Assembly (NCBI GenBank): GCA_016934895.1
Contig: JAFGRZ010000206.1
Coordinates: forward strand, 1-11,057
From: Candidatus Aminicenantota bacterium
Lineage (GTDB): Bacteria > Acidobacteriota > Aminicenantia > Aminicenantales > UBA8522
Direction: 5' to 3'
Length of the DNA stretch: 11,057 nt
The notes beneath the pieces are model-generated. The model saw only the letters and a list, made by a program, of their open reading frames with translations. It had not been told where the DNA came from and did not search any database. A program made the position numbers and the translations under genes. How positions within the stretch are numbered: the stretch's first letter is position 1; every line of letters starts with the position of its first letter. This document shows, one piece after another, positions 1 to 5,654 of this stretch.

Positions 1-2
1 GA

Positions 3-179
3 GGCAAGATCATCGCTTACATTCTTCCCGCCGAAAAGAGCCCCAGCCACGATGAACTCCTTCGCATGGTCCGGGAAGACAAGGCGGCCTGGAAGGGCGG
101 CAAACCCTCGGGCTCAGCCAATCCGGCCACAGCGGAAGGAAAGCCGGTCTCGGAAATCGTGATCGAGGAGAGACGATGA
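3..179 (+). CDS. Phd/YefM-like antitoxin, C-terminal part (cut by window start)
   Basis: The open frame enters from the left edge and ends at TGA 177-179, giving 58 visible residues. It begins GKIIAYILPAEKS, which resembles the core strand of Phd/YefM-family antitoxins (the 'GKPVARIVP' type of segment). A charged, low-complexity C-terminal tail follows (DELLRMVREDKAAWKGGKP, then VSEIVIEERR), the part that in this family usually wraps around the toxin. The stop overlaps the start of the PIN-domain gene as ATGA, the usual antitoxin-toxin coupling. The N-terminal DNA-binding half lies outside the window, so the family call rests on the short core match, the tail and the neighbour. An AbrB/VapB-type antitoxin is the main alternative. 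Confidence 0.68.
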   Translation, partial: GKIIAYILPAEKSPSHDELLRMVREDKAAWKGGKPSGSANPATAEGKPVSEIVIEERR

Positions 180-592
180 TCCTCTACCTCGAGACCAGCA
201 ACCTCGTCAAACTCTATGTCCGGGAGTCCGATTCGGAAGAGATCGCCCAACTCATCGCCGAAGCCGAGGTGGTCGCGACATCGATCGTCGCTTACCCTGA
301 AGCGAGGGCCGCTTTTGCCCGGAAATTCCGCGAAAAGGGCATCGTCGAAGAGGACTACCTGCGGATAAAAAAGGACCTGGACAACGATTGGGATAAGTTC
401 TTCATCATCAGGCTGACCGATTCTCTCGCCAAGTCCTCCGGCGACCTGGTCGAGAAATGCGGCCTCCGCGGGTTCGACGCGCTTCATCTGGCCTCCGCTC
501 TCGAGCTCAAGAAAGCCCTCCCCCATCGTGTCCACTTCTCCTCGTCCGATGCGCGGCTTAAAGAGGCCGCCCTGAACGAAGGGCTCCTCTGA
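176..592 (+). CDS. vapC: VapC-family PIN-domain toxin (ribonuclease)
   Basis: This 138-residue protein is a single PIN domain, the normal length for VapC toxins, which are Mg2+-dependent endoribonucleases held inactive by their antitoxin. The acidic residues expected of the metal site are visible: E6 in MILYLETSNLVKLYV, E42 in YPEARAAF, D101 in GFDALHLASAL and D125 in SSSDARLKEAA. The first of these is usually Asp, so E6 is a conservative variation. The start ATG overlaps the antitoxin stop (ATGA) and is preceded by GAGGAG at 165-170 with a 5-nt spacer. Expression is expected to be coupled to and autoregulated by the upstream antitoxin. The RNA target cannot be told from sequence. The family call is secure; toxicity is inferred. 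Confidence 0.93.
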   Translation: MILYLETSNLVKLYVRESDSEEIAQLIAEAEVVATSIVAYPEARAAFARKFREKGIVEEDYLRIKKDLDNDWDKFFIIRLTDSLAKSSGDLVEKCGLRGFDALHLASALELKKALPHRVHFSSSDARLKEAALNEGLL

Positions 593-627
593 GCCGACAA
601 CAAAAATCCCCTCCTAAATTGAGAATC

Positions 628-644
628 CGCCGCCCGGAGCGGCG
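628..644 (+). terminator. Weak hairpin after vapC, possible terminator
   Basis: CGCCGC (628-633) pairs perfectly with GCGGCG (639-644) around a 5-nt loop, 36 nt after the vapC stop. It is followed only by TCTTTG, not a real T-tract. It could slow or end vapC transcription before the next module, but it is weak as an intrinsic terminator. Confidence 0.35.
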
Positions 645-653
645 TCTTTGCTG

Positions 654-694
654 TTGACAGGAGGAGGCTCAAATATGTACAATATATCCGTACA
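654..694 (+). promoter_or_regulatory. yefM-yoeB promoter with paired TGTACA-like operator
   Basis: TTGACA (654-659, perfect -35) and TACAAT (678-683, 5 of 6 for -10) are separated by 18 bp. TGTACA (676-681) overlaps the -10. A second near copy, CGTACA (689-694), is centred 13 bp downstream. The E. coli yefM-yoeB operator is known to consist of paired palindromes with TGTACA cores about one helical turn apart, bound by YefM-YoeB for autorepression, so this pair is a good operator candidate. Predicted transcription would start near 690, inside the reading frame that opens at ATG 675. Confidence 0.7.
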
Positions 695-1013
695 ATTTAG
701 GAAAAAGCCATTGGCCATTCACACGACCTATTCCAGGGCGCGCCAAAACCTCGCCAAGCTCCTCGATGAGGTCACCAAAAACCAGGATACGGTCGTCATC
801 AAGCGGCGCCGCGGCGAGAGCGTCGTCATGATGTCGGAGAAGAACGCGTCGAGTCTCATGGAGACGGCCCACCTCCTTCGTTCCCCGCGGAACGCCAAAC
901 GCCTCCTTTCGGCCCTCGAAAGGGCGCTCGCCAAGGAAGGCACTATCCCCATCACCATCGAAGACATCGAGAAGTTCCGGGACGAGGCGAGCGGTGGGCG
1001 AAAAAAGGCGTGA
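675..1013 (+). CDS. yefM: YefM-family antitoxin
   Basis: The protein has the YefM layout: TTYSRARQNLAKLLDEV near the N-terminus, a beta core with VVIKRRRGESVVMMS, ETAHLLRSPRNAKRLLSAL, and a charged C-terminal tail that should neutralise YoeB. It closely parallels E. coli YefM (YSEARQNL, ETAYLLRSPANARRL). ATG 675 is chosen because GGAGGAGG (660-667) precedes it by 7 nt. A second start is plausible: TTG 711, in frame, with AGGA at 699-702. It gives a 100-residue protein beginning MAIHTTYS, matching the family N-terminus almost exactly, and it lies downstream of the predicted transcription start. From ATG 675 there are 12 extra residues before the TTG codon, encoded by the apparent operator. The 3' end overlaps yoeB by 20 nt, typical of coupled TA genes. 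Confidence 0.92.
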   Translation: MYNISVQFRKKPLAIHTTYSRARQNLAKLLDEVTKNQDTVVIKRRRGESVVMMSEKNASSLMETAHLLRSPRNAKRLLSALERALAKEGTIPITIEDIEKFRDEASGGRKKA

Positions 1014-1263
1014 CGTCTATTTCGACCCGCACTTCCTCCAGGACCTGCGCTACTGGATCAAGAATGACAGAAAAACGGCAACGCGGGTAATCGACATCGT
1101 TATGGACGTCCTCCGCGACCCCTTCTCGGGCCTTGGGAAGCCGGAGCCTCTCAAGTATCTGGGCGCGAACCTCTGGTCGCGGCGGCTCAGTCTCGAGCAT
1201 CGCATTGTCTACATGGTGAGGGACGACCGGATCGACTTCCTCCAGGCCCGCTATCACTACTGA
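994..1263 (+). CDS. yoeB: YoeB/Txe-family toxin (ribosome-dependent mRNA endonuclease)
   Basis: This 89-residue RelE-superfamily toxin matches YoeB along its whole length: FDPHFLQDLRYW near the N-terminus, DPFSGLGKPEPLK, LWSRRLSLEHRIVY and the C-terminal ARYHY. Aligned with E. coli YoeB, the catalytic residues are all present: E51 (E46), R70 (R65), H88 (H83) and Y89 (Y84), with the last Tyr being the final residue as in the family. YoeB cleaves mRNA in the ribosomal A site. The start is GTG 994, within the yefM 3' end, and no nearer in-frame ATG exists. The complete active site suggests a functional toxin, presumably controlled by the adjacent antitoxin through complex formation and joint autorepression. 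Confidence 0.95.
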   Translation: MGEKRRDVYFDPHFLQDLRYWIKNDRKTATRVIDIVMDVLRDPFSGLGKPEPLKYLGANLWSRRLSLEHRIVYMVRDDRIDFLQARYHY

Positions 1264-1271
1264 GAATGGCT

Positions 1272-1298
1272 GGCGAAAAGGATTTGTTCGCCTTTTTT
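1272..1298 (+). terminator. Intrinsic terminator after yoeB
   Basis: GGCGAA (1272-1277) pairs with TTCGCC (1287-1292) around a 9-nt loop, followed directly by six T residues (1293-1298). It lies 8 nt after the yoeB stop and should insulate the TA module from icd. An alternative stem, AAAAGG with CCTTTT, uses the same bases. Confidence 0.82.
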
Positions 1299-1299
1299 G

Positions 1300-1328
1300 T
1301 TGATTTTCGCGCGCATCCATTATAGAAT
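1300..1328 (+). promoter_or_regulatory. Probable icd promoter
   Basis: TTGATT (1300-1305) and TAGAAT (1323-1328, 5 of 6 to consensus) are spaced by 17 bp, starting immediately after the T-tract of the preceding terminator. Predicted start near 1335 gives a leader of about 40 nt containing the GGGAGGA ribosome site (1364-1370). Confidence 0.55.
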
Positions 1329-1375
1329 TTCTCTTCTCTTTCTCTTGTTCAAATCCAATTCGAGGGAGGAATCAT

Positions 1376-2575
1376 ATGGATAAGGCCGCCATCGAAAGAG
1401 CCAAAGAGCATTTCGGAAAAATCCTGGAAGCCCAGATGGAGCGCATGGAACGCCTGAGGTCCGCGCCCGACTGGATCGATTACAGCAAGGTCTCGCCGAT
1501 CCGCGTGGGCATCCTCGGCGGAGACGGCATCGGCCCCTTCATCGCCAAGGACGCCAGCCGTGTCCTCCACTTCATGCTCCAGGATGAGGTCAAGAGCGGC
1601 ATGGTCACGATCGCCGACATCAAGGGTCTCACCATCGAGAACCGGGCCGCCTGCAACAAGCCCATCCCCGACGACGTCCTGGTCGAGATCAAGAAATACC
1701 ACGTCACCCTCAAGGGCCCGACGACCACCCCCCGCAAGGGCGACCCCTGGCCGAACATCGAAAGCTGCAACGTGGCCATGCGGAAAGAGCTCGACCTCTT
1801 CGCCAACGTCCGGCCGGTCCGGATCCCCAAGCAGGGCATCGATTGGATCTTTTTCCGGGAGAACACCGAAGACATGTACGCCCTCGGCCCCTACGGGATC
1901 GAGGTGGACAAGGACATCGCCATCGATTTCCGGCTGATCAGCGCGCCGGGAGCCGACCGGATTTGCCGGCTGGCCTTCGAACACGCCAAAAAGAACGGCC
2001 GCGCCCGGGTCACCTGCATTACCAAGGCTAATGTCATCAAGACGACCGACGGCCGCTTCCTGGAGAACTTCTACCGGATCGCCAAGGAATATCCGGGGAT
2101 CGAGGTCGATGACTGGTACATCGACATCATGACGGCCAAGCTGGTCGACGAGAAGCGCCGCCGAGAGTTCCAGGTCATGGTGCTCCCCAATCTCTACGGC
2201 GACATCCTGACCGACGAGGCCGCCGAGTTCCAGGGCGGCGTCGGCACGGCGGGCTCGGCCAACATCGGCAAGCAGTACGCCATGTTCGAGGCCATCCACG
2301 GCTCGGCCCCCCGGATGGTCAAGGAAGGCCGCGCCCAGTATGCCGACCCGGCCAGCATGATCCGGGCCGCTTCGATGCTCATGGGCCACATCGGGTTCGC
2401 CGAAAAGGGCAAGACCCTGGAGATGGCGCTCGACATCTGCGGCCAGTACGAGAAAAAACTCGTTGTCACCGGCCGTCCGACCGGCTCGACCGGCGAAGCC
2501 TTCACCCATTACTTGATGGAGACCATTCAGGACCCGAACCTGAAGAGCCGCTGGGAAGGGTACGTCAAGGGATAG
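1376..2575 (+). CDS. icd: Isocitrate dehydrogenase (isocitrate/isopropylmalate dehydrogenase family)
   Basis: This 399-residue cytoplasmic enzyme should convert isocitrate to 2-oxoglutarate and CO2. The N-terminal 42 residues are a helical extension, followed by VGILGGDGIGP (44-54). The substrate residues of IDH are in place: S130, N132, R136 and R146 in the IESCNVAMRKELDLFANVRPVR region, R161 and Y168 in FRENTEDMY, and K217 in ITKANV. Metal ligands D276 and D280 lie in NLYGDILTDEAAE, with D250 the probable partner ligand. The S/N/R pattern and ENTEDMY favour isocitrate over isopropylmalate. The coenzyme loop reads HGSAPRMVKEGRAQYADP (308 onward): at the discriminating pair it has R313-M314, neither the Lys-Tyr of NADP enzymes nor the Asp-Ile of NAD enzymes, so cofactor use is unresolved. 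The start is fixed by GGGAGGA 5 nt before ATG. It has its own likely promoter. Confidence 0.9.
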   Translation: MDKAAIERAKEHFGKILEAQMERMERLRSAPDWIDYSKVSPIRVGILGGDGIGPFIAKDASRVLHFMLQDEVKSGMVTIADIKGLTIENRAACNKPIPDDVLVEIKKYHVTLKGPTTTPRKGDPWPNIESCNVAMRKELDLFANVRPVRIPKQGIDWIFFRENTEDMYALGPYGIEVDKDIAIDFRLISAPGADRICRLAFEHAKKNGRARVTCITKANVIKTTDGRFLENFYRIAKEYPGIEVDDWYIDIMTAKLVDEKRRREFQVMVLPNLYGDILTDEAAEFQGGVGTAGSANIGKQYAMFEAIHGSAPRMVKEGRAQYADPASMIRAASMLMGHIGFAEKGKTLEMALDICGQYEKKLVVTGRPTGSTGEAFTHYLMETIQDPNLKSRWEGYVKG

Positions 2576-2585
2576 CGGGCCGGAA

Positions 2586-2600
2586 GGCGAACCTTTCGCC
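2586..2600 (+). other. Short hairpin after icd
   Basis: GGCGAA (2586-2591) and TTCGCC (2595-2600) form a 6-bp stem with a 3-nt loop, 11 nt after the icd stop. The stem sequence is identical to the one in the terminator after yoeB, but there is no T-tract, so it may stabilise the icd mRNA 3' end or be a weak terminator. Confidence 0.35.
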
Positions 2601-2606
2601 GTCGCC

Positions 2607-2635
2607 TTGACTCTCCTTCGGAAATTCGATATAAA
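2607..2635 (+). promoter_or_regulatory. mdh-fum promoter
   Basis: TTGACT (2607-2612) and TATAAA (2630-2635) are each 5 of 6 to consensus with an optimal 17-bp spacer. The predicted start near 2642 falls inside a perfect 18-bp palindrome. The leader to mdh is then about 110 nt and contains a long hairpin. Confidence 0.72.
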
Positions 2636-2637
2636 AT

Positions 2638-2655
2638 CAAGGCCGATCGGCCTTG
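2638..2655. promoter_or_regulatory. Perfect 18-bp palindrome, candidate operator for mdh-fum
   Basis: CAAGGCCGATCGGCCTTG is perfectly self-complementary with no spacer. It begins 2 bp after the -10 element and covers the predicted transcription start, where a repressor would block initiation. In RNA it could also fold as a hairpin. No specific regulator can be named from this sequence. Confidence 0.5.
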
Positions 2656-2677
2656 GCGAAGAGAGCGGAATGCGCAT

Positions 2678-2727
2678 AAAATTGCGGGAGCGCCCGGGAC
2701 CCCCCGGAGGCGCTTCCGGGCAATTTT
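2678..2727 (+). promoter_or_regulatory. Long hairpin in the mdh 5' leader
   Basis: AAAATTGC (2678-2685) pairs with GCAATTTT (2720-2727). Further inside, GGA (2687-2689) pairs with TCC (2715-2717), GCGCC (2690-2694) with GGCGC (2709-2713), and CGGG (2695-2698) with CCCG (2703-2706), with small interruptions. The arm ends TTTTAAAT, then GAGGAGGT (2741-2748) and the mdh ATG. It lies between the mdh promoter and the gene, so it may be an attenuator, an mRNA-stabilising leader structure, or a bidirectional terminator ending icd readthrough. Confidence 0.55.
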
Positions 2728-2752
2728 AAATAAGAATAACGAGGAGGTCCAT

Positions 2753-3694
2753 ATGGGTTATCAGAGAAAGAAGATCGCTCTTATCGGCGGCGGACAGATC
2801 GGCCAGAACCTGGCCATGCTGGCCGCCATGAAAGAGCTGGGTGACATCGTCATCCTGGACGTGCCCGATTATGTGAATCCGGTCAAGGGGAAGGCCCTCG
2901 ACCTGATGGAGATGGCGCCGCACGGCAATTATGACGCCGACATCGCCGGCACGGGCGATTACAAGGACATCGAAGGCGCCGACGTGGTCATCATCACCGC
3001 CGGCAAACCCCGGGTCGCCGGAATGACCCGCGAAGACCTGCTCTCCACCAACATCGCCATCATCAAAACCGTCGCTGAAGGCATCAAGCAGTATGCGCCC
3101 AAGGCTTTCTGTGTTGTCCTCACCAACCCGCTCGACGCTGTGGTCTACGCTTTCTACAAGTTGACGGGTTTCCCCAAGAATCAGGTCGTGGGCATGGCCG
3201 GCACCCTGGACACCGCCCGCTGGCGCTCCTTTATCGCCATGGAACTGGGCGTCTCGGTATCCGACGTAGCCGGCACTGTCCTCGGCGGACATGGCCCCGA
3301 CATGGTCCCTCTCCCCCGCTTGACCACGGTCGGCGGCGTGCCTCTAACCGACATCGCCACCCAAGAACAAATCGACAAGCTCGTGCATCGAACCCGCGAA
3401 GCCGGCACAGAGATCGTGAAATACTTCGGCAAGGGCTCGGCCTTTTTCAGCCCGGCCTGGAGCGCCATCATCATGGCCGAATCCTTCCTCAAGGACAAGA
3501 AGCGTGTGCTGCCGGGCGCGGCTTTCTGCGAGGGCGAATACGGGATCAACGGCCTGTTCATCGGTGTCCCCGTCATGATCGGCGCCAAGGGTGTCGAGAG
3601 GATCTTCGAGATCAAGCTGACCGACGAAGAGAATGCCATGCTCCAGAAAACGGCCGGTGTCGTCAAGGCGACCGTCGCCGAAACCAAGCTGTAA
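2753..3694 (+). CDS. mdh: Malate dehydrogenase (LDH-like type)
   Basis: This 313-residue cytoplasmic enzyme interconverts malate and oxaloacetate. It has an N-terminal Rossmann fold with GGGQIG (12-17) and D36 at the end of the second strand (ILD), the acidic residue that selects NAD over NADP. The specificity loop TAGKPRVAGMTRED carries R87 and R93. Arg at 87 marks malate rather than lactate use, where Gln is expected. N125 in LTNPLDA, D153 and R156 in GTLDTARWRSF and the catalytic H180 in GGHGPDMVPL are all present. W157 replaces the Phe usual in the ARFRTF segment. Length is normal for LDH-like MDH. The start is fixed by GAGGAGGT with a 4-nt spacer. It is followed after 3 nt by fumarase beta, so the two are co-transcribed and catalyse consecutive TCA steps. 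Confidence 0.96.
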   Translation: MGYQRKKIALIGGGQIGQNLAMLAAMKELGDIVILDVPDYVNPVKGKALDLMEMAPHGNYDADIAGTGDYKDIEGADVVIITAGKPRVAGMTREDLLSTNIAIIKTVAEGIKQYAPKAFCVVLTNPLDAVVYAFYKLTGFPKNQVVGMAGTLDTARWRSFIAMELGVSVSDVAGTVLGGHGPDMVPLPRLTTVGGVPLTDIATQEQIDKLVHRTREAGTEIVKYFGKGSAFFSPAWSAIIMAESFLKDKKRVLPGAAFCEGEYGINGLFIGVPVMIGAKGVERIFEIKLTDEENAMLQKTAGVVKATVAETKL

Positions 3695-3697
3695 TCC

Positions 3698-4252
3698 ATG
3701 GCCGAGCATCGGATCGAGACACCCCTCTCCGACGAGGTCATCGCCAAGCTCCGCTCCGGCGACAAGGTTTTCCTCAGCGGATATGTCCTGACGGGCCGGG
3801 ACGCCGCCCACAAGAAGCTCATTGACCTGATCAAGGAAGGTAAAGACCTGCCGATCGACATCAAGGGTCAGTTGATCTACTATGTCGGTCCCACTCCCGC
3901 GCGGCCGGGAAAGCCCATCGGCTCGGCCGGACCGACCACGAGTTACCGGATGGATTCCTATGCCCCGACGCTCCATGCCCTCGGCCTCAAGGGATCGATC
4001 GGCAAGGGCCAACGGTCTAAAGAGGTCAAGGAAGCGATGAAGAAGCACAAGGCCGTCTACCTGGGGGCCTCGGGCGGGACGGGAGCGCTCATCTCCAAGA
4101 GCGTCCTGGAGTCGGAGGTCGTGGCCTATCCCGAGCTGGGGCCGGAAGCCATCAGGCGGCTCAAGGTCAAGGACCTGCCCTTGATCGTCATCAACGATAT
4201 GTACGGCGGCGACCTTTACGAGGAAGGCAAGAAGAAGTACCGGATCGAATAA
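3698..4252 (+). CDS. Class I fumarate hydratase beta subunit (C-terminal domain)
   Basis: This 184-residue protein corresponds to the C-terminal half of class I, 4Fe-4S fumarases and to TtdB-type subunits, the usual size when the enzyme is split. Visible family motifs are GYVLTGRDAAHKKL (28-41), YYVGPTPARPGKPIGSAGPTTSYRM in the substrate-binding region, IGKG, and GASGGTGALISKS. With an alpha subunit carrying the Fe-S cluster it should hydrate fumarate to malate, feeding the MDH encoded just upstream. ATG 3698 lies 3 nt after the mdh stop with no good ribosome site, so translation is probably coupled to mdh. No alpha subunit is present in the window and must be encoded elsewhere. L(+)-tartrate dehydratase is the alternative, but the TCA context favours fumarase. 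Confidence 0.9.
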   Translation: MAEHRIETPLSDEVIAKLRSGDKVFLSGYVLTGRDAAHKKLIDLIKEGKDLPIDIKGQLIYYVGPTPARPGKPIGSAGPTTSYRMDSYAPTLHALGLKGSIGKGQRSKEVKEAMKKHKAVYLGASGGTGALISKSVLESEVVAYPELGPEAIRRLKVKDLPLIVINDMYGGDLYEEGKKKYRIE

Positions 4253-4277
4253 CAAAGAGAGCAAGCCCGGAAAAACT

Positions 4278-4306
4278 CCCCTCCTCCTCGACGGAAGACG
4301 GAGGGG
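4278..4306. repeat. Intergenic GC-rich hairpin 1, possible terminator after fumarase
   Basis: CCCCTCC (4278-4284) pairs with GGAGGGG (4300-4306) around a 15-nt loop, preceded by AAAAA on the left. No T-tract follows on the plus strand. It resembles dispersed C-rich/G-rich intergenic palindromes and may act as a 3'-end stabiliser for mdh-fum. On the minus strand the AAAAA becomes a T-run. Confidence 0.45.
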
Positions 4307-4343
4307 TGAGGGTGGCCTTGAAAAACGCTCCCCCTCTCCTCTA

Positions 4344-4367
4344 TCCTCCCCCACGCAGGGGGGAGGA
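4344..4367. repeat. Intergenic GC-rich hairpin 2
   Basis: TCCTCCCCC (4344-4352) pairs perfectly over 9 bp with GGGGGAGGA (4359-4367) around a 6-nt loop. It lies 38 bp past the first hairpin, in the 222-bp gap between fumarase beta and sucC. A related hairpin follows sucD. No T-tract is present. Confidence 0.5.
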
Positions 4368-4421
4368 AGGCAGGGGCCGGCCGATACCTCCTTGGCTGAC
4401 TAAAGGAAAACCGGCCGTCTG

Positions 4422-4449
4422 TTGATATCGATCGTCCGAGATCTTTAAT
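4422..4449 (+). promoter_or_regulatory. Probable sucCD promoter
   Basis: TTGATA (4422-4427) and TTTAAT (4444-4449, 5 of 6) are separated by 16 bp. Predicted start near 4456 leaves a short leader of about 19 nt carrying GGAGG (4461-4465). This supports sucCD as a transcription unit of its own. Confidence 0.58.
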
Positions 4450-4474
4450 GATATGAGAACGGAGGCATGTATCC

Positions 4475-5632
4475 ATGAAAATCCATGAATTCCAGGCGAA
4501 GGAGATCCTGAGCAAGTTCGGCGTCGCTATCCCCCGCGGCGAGGTGGCGGAGACAGCCGCGAAAGCCCGCGAGATCGCCGAGAAGCTCGGCGGACCGGTC
4601 GTCCTCAAGGCGCAGATCCATGCCGGCGGGCGCGGCAAGGGGGGCGGCATCAAGGTCGCCAAGTCTCCGGACGAAGCCCAGTCCCTGGCCGACAAGATGA
4701 TCGGGATGACGCTTGTCACCCACCAGACCGGGCCCGAGGGAAAGAAGGTCAAGAGGCTGCTCGTCGAGGAGGCCCTGGGGGTCGCCAAAGAGCTCTACCT
4801 CGGGATCGTCATCGACCGGGCCAAGGAGTGCCCGGTGGTGATGGCTTCGACCGAGGGCGGCGTCGAGATCGAAAAAGTTGCCGCCGAGCATCCTGAGCTC
4901 ATCTTCAAGGAATGGATCGACCCGGCGGTCGGCCTGGCCGGATTTCAGGCCAGAAAGCTTGCCTTCAAGCTCGGCCTCAGCGGCGAGACGTTCAAGCAGG
5001 CCGTCAAGTTCCTGATCAGCCTTTACCGGGCGTTCCAGACGAGCGACGCCTCGCTCGCCGAGATCAATCCGTTGATCATCACCACCCAGGGGAACGTCCT
5101 GGCGCTCGACGCCAAGATGAACTTCGACGACAACGCCGTGCCGCGGCACCCGGATATCCAGGCGCTCCGCGACCTCGACGAGGAAGAGCCGCTGGAGGTC
5201 GAGGCCTCCAAATACAACCTCAATTACATCAAGCTCGACGGCAACGTCGGCTGCATGGTCAACGGTGCGGGGCTGGCCATGGCCACGATGGACATCATCA
5301 AGTACTCGGGCGGTATGCCGGCCAATTTCCTGGATGTCGGCGGCGGCGTCACCGAGGAGGCGGTCACCAACGCCTTCAAAATCCTGGTCTCCGACAAGGA
5401 CGTCAAGGCGGCCTTGATCAATATCTTCGGCGGGATCGTCCGCTGCGACATGATCGCCAGCGGCATCGTCAAGGCGGCCAAGGCGCTCGGGACCAAGATC
5501 CCGATCGTCGTCCGGCTCGAAGGGACCAATGTCGAGCCGGGCAAACAGATCCTCAAGGATTCGGGCCTGGCTTTTACGGCGGCGGCGGGGATGAAAGAGG
5601 CGGCGGAAAAAGTCGTCGCCCTGGCCAAGTGA
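4475..5632 (+). CDS. sucC: Succinyl-CoA ligase (ADP/GDP-forming) beta subunit
   Basis: This 385-residue protein is the nucleotide-binding subunit of succinyl-CoA synthetase, which makes ATP or GTP from succinyl-CoA. The N-terminal ATP-grasp domain starts MKIHEFQAKEIL and carries K45 and HAGGRGKGGG (49-58). E197-N198 in AEINPL and D212 in LALDAKMNFDD fit the Mg2+-nucleotide site. The C-terminal ligase domain has VNGAGLAMATMD (262-273), NFLDVGGGV, NIFGGIVRCDMIA (316-328) and RLEGTNVEPG. Length and motifs are normal and complete. The start is supported by GGAGG (4461-4465), 9 nt upstream; an ATG at 4467 is out of frame. sucD follows after 22 nt, so the subunits are co-expressed. Nucleotide preference is not decided by what I can see. 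Confidence 0.97.
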   Translation: MKIHEFQAKEILSKFGVAIPRGEVAETAAKAREIAEKLGGPVVLKAQIHAGGRGKGGGIKVAKSPDEAQSLADKMIGMTLVTHQTGPEGKKVKRLLVEEALGVAKELYLGIVIDRAKECPVVMASTEGGVEIEKVAAEHPELIFKEWIDPAVGLAGFQARKLAFKLGLSGETFKQAVKFLISLYRAFQTSDASLAEINPLIITTQGNVLALDAKMNFDDNAVPRHPDIQALRDLDEEEPLEVEASKYNLNYIKLDGNVGCMVNGAGLAMATMDIIKYSGGMPANFLDVGGGVTEEAVTNAFKILVSDKDVKAALINIFGGIVRCDMIASGIVKAAKALGTKIPIVVRLEGTNVEPGKQILKDSGLAFTAAAGMKEAAEKVVALAK

Positions 5633-5654
5633 CGGAAGAGACGAGGAGAAGACC

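Noticed and set aside
1349..2677. 442-residue minus-strand open frame opposite icd
   Set aside because: It is the antisense shadow of icd. Its composition (rich in D, G, V, L, H from reversed GC-rich codons) has no domain motifs, while the plus strand encodes a complete IDH.
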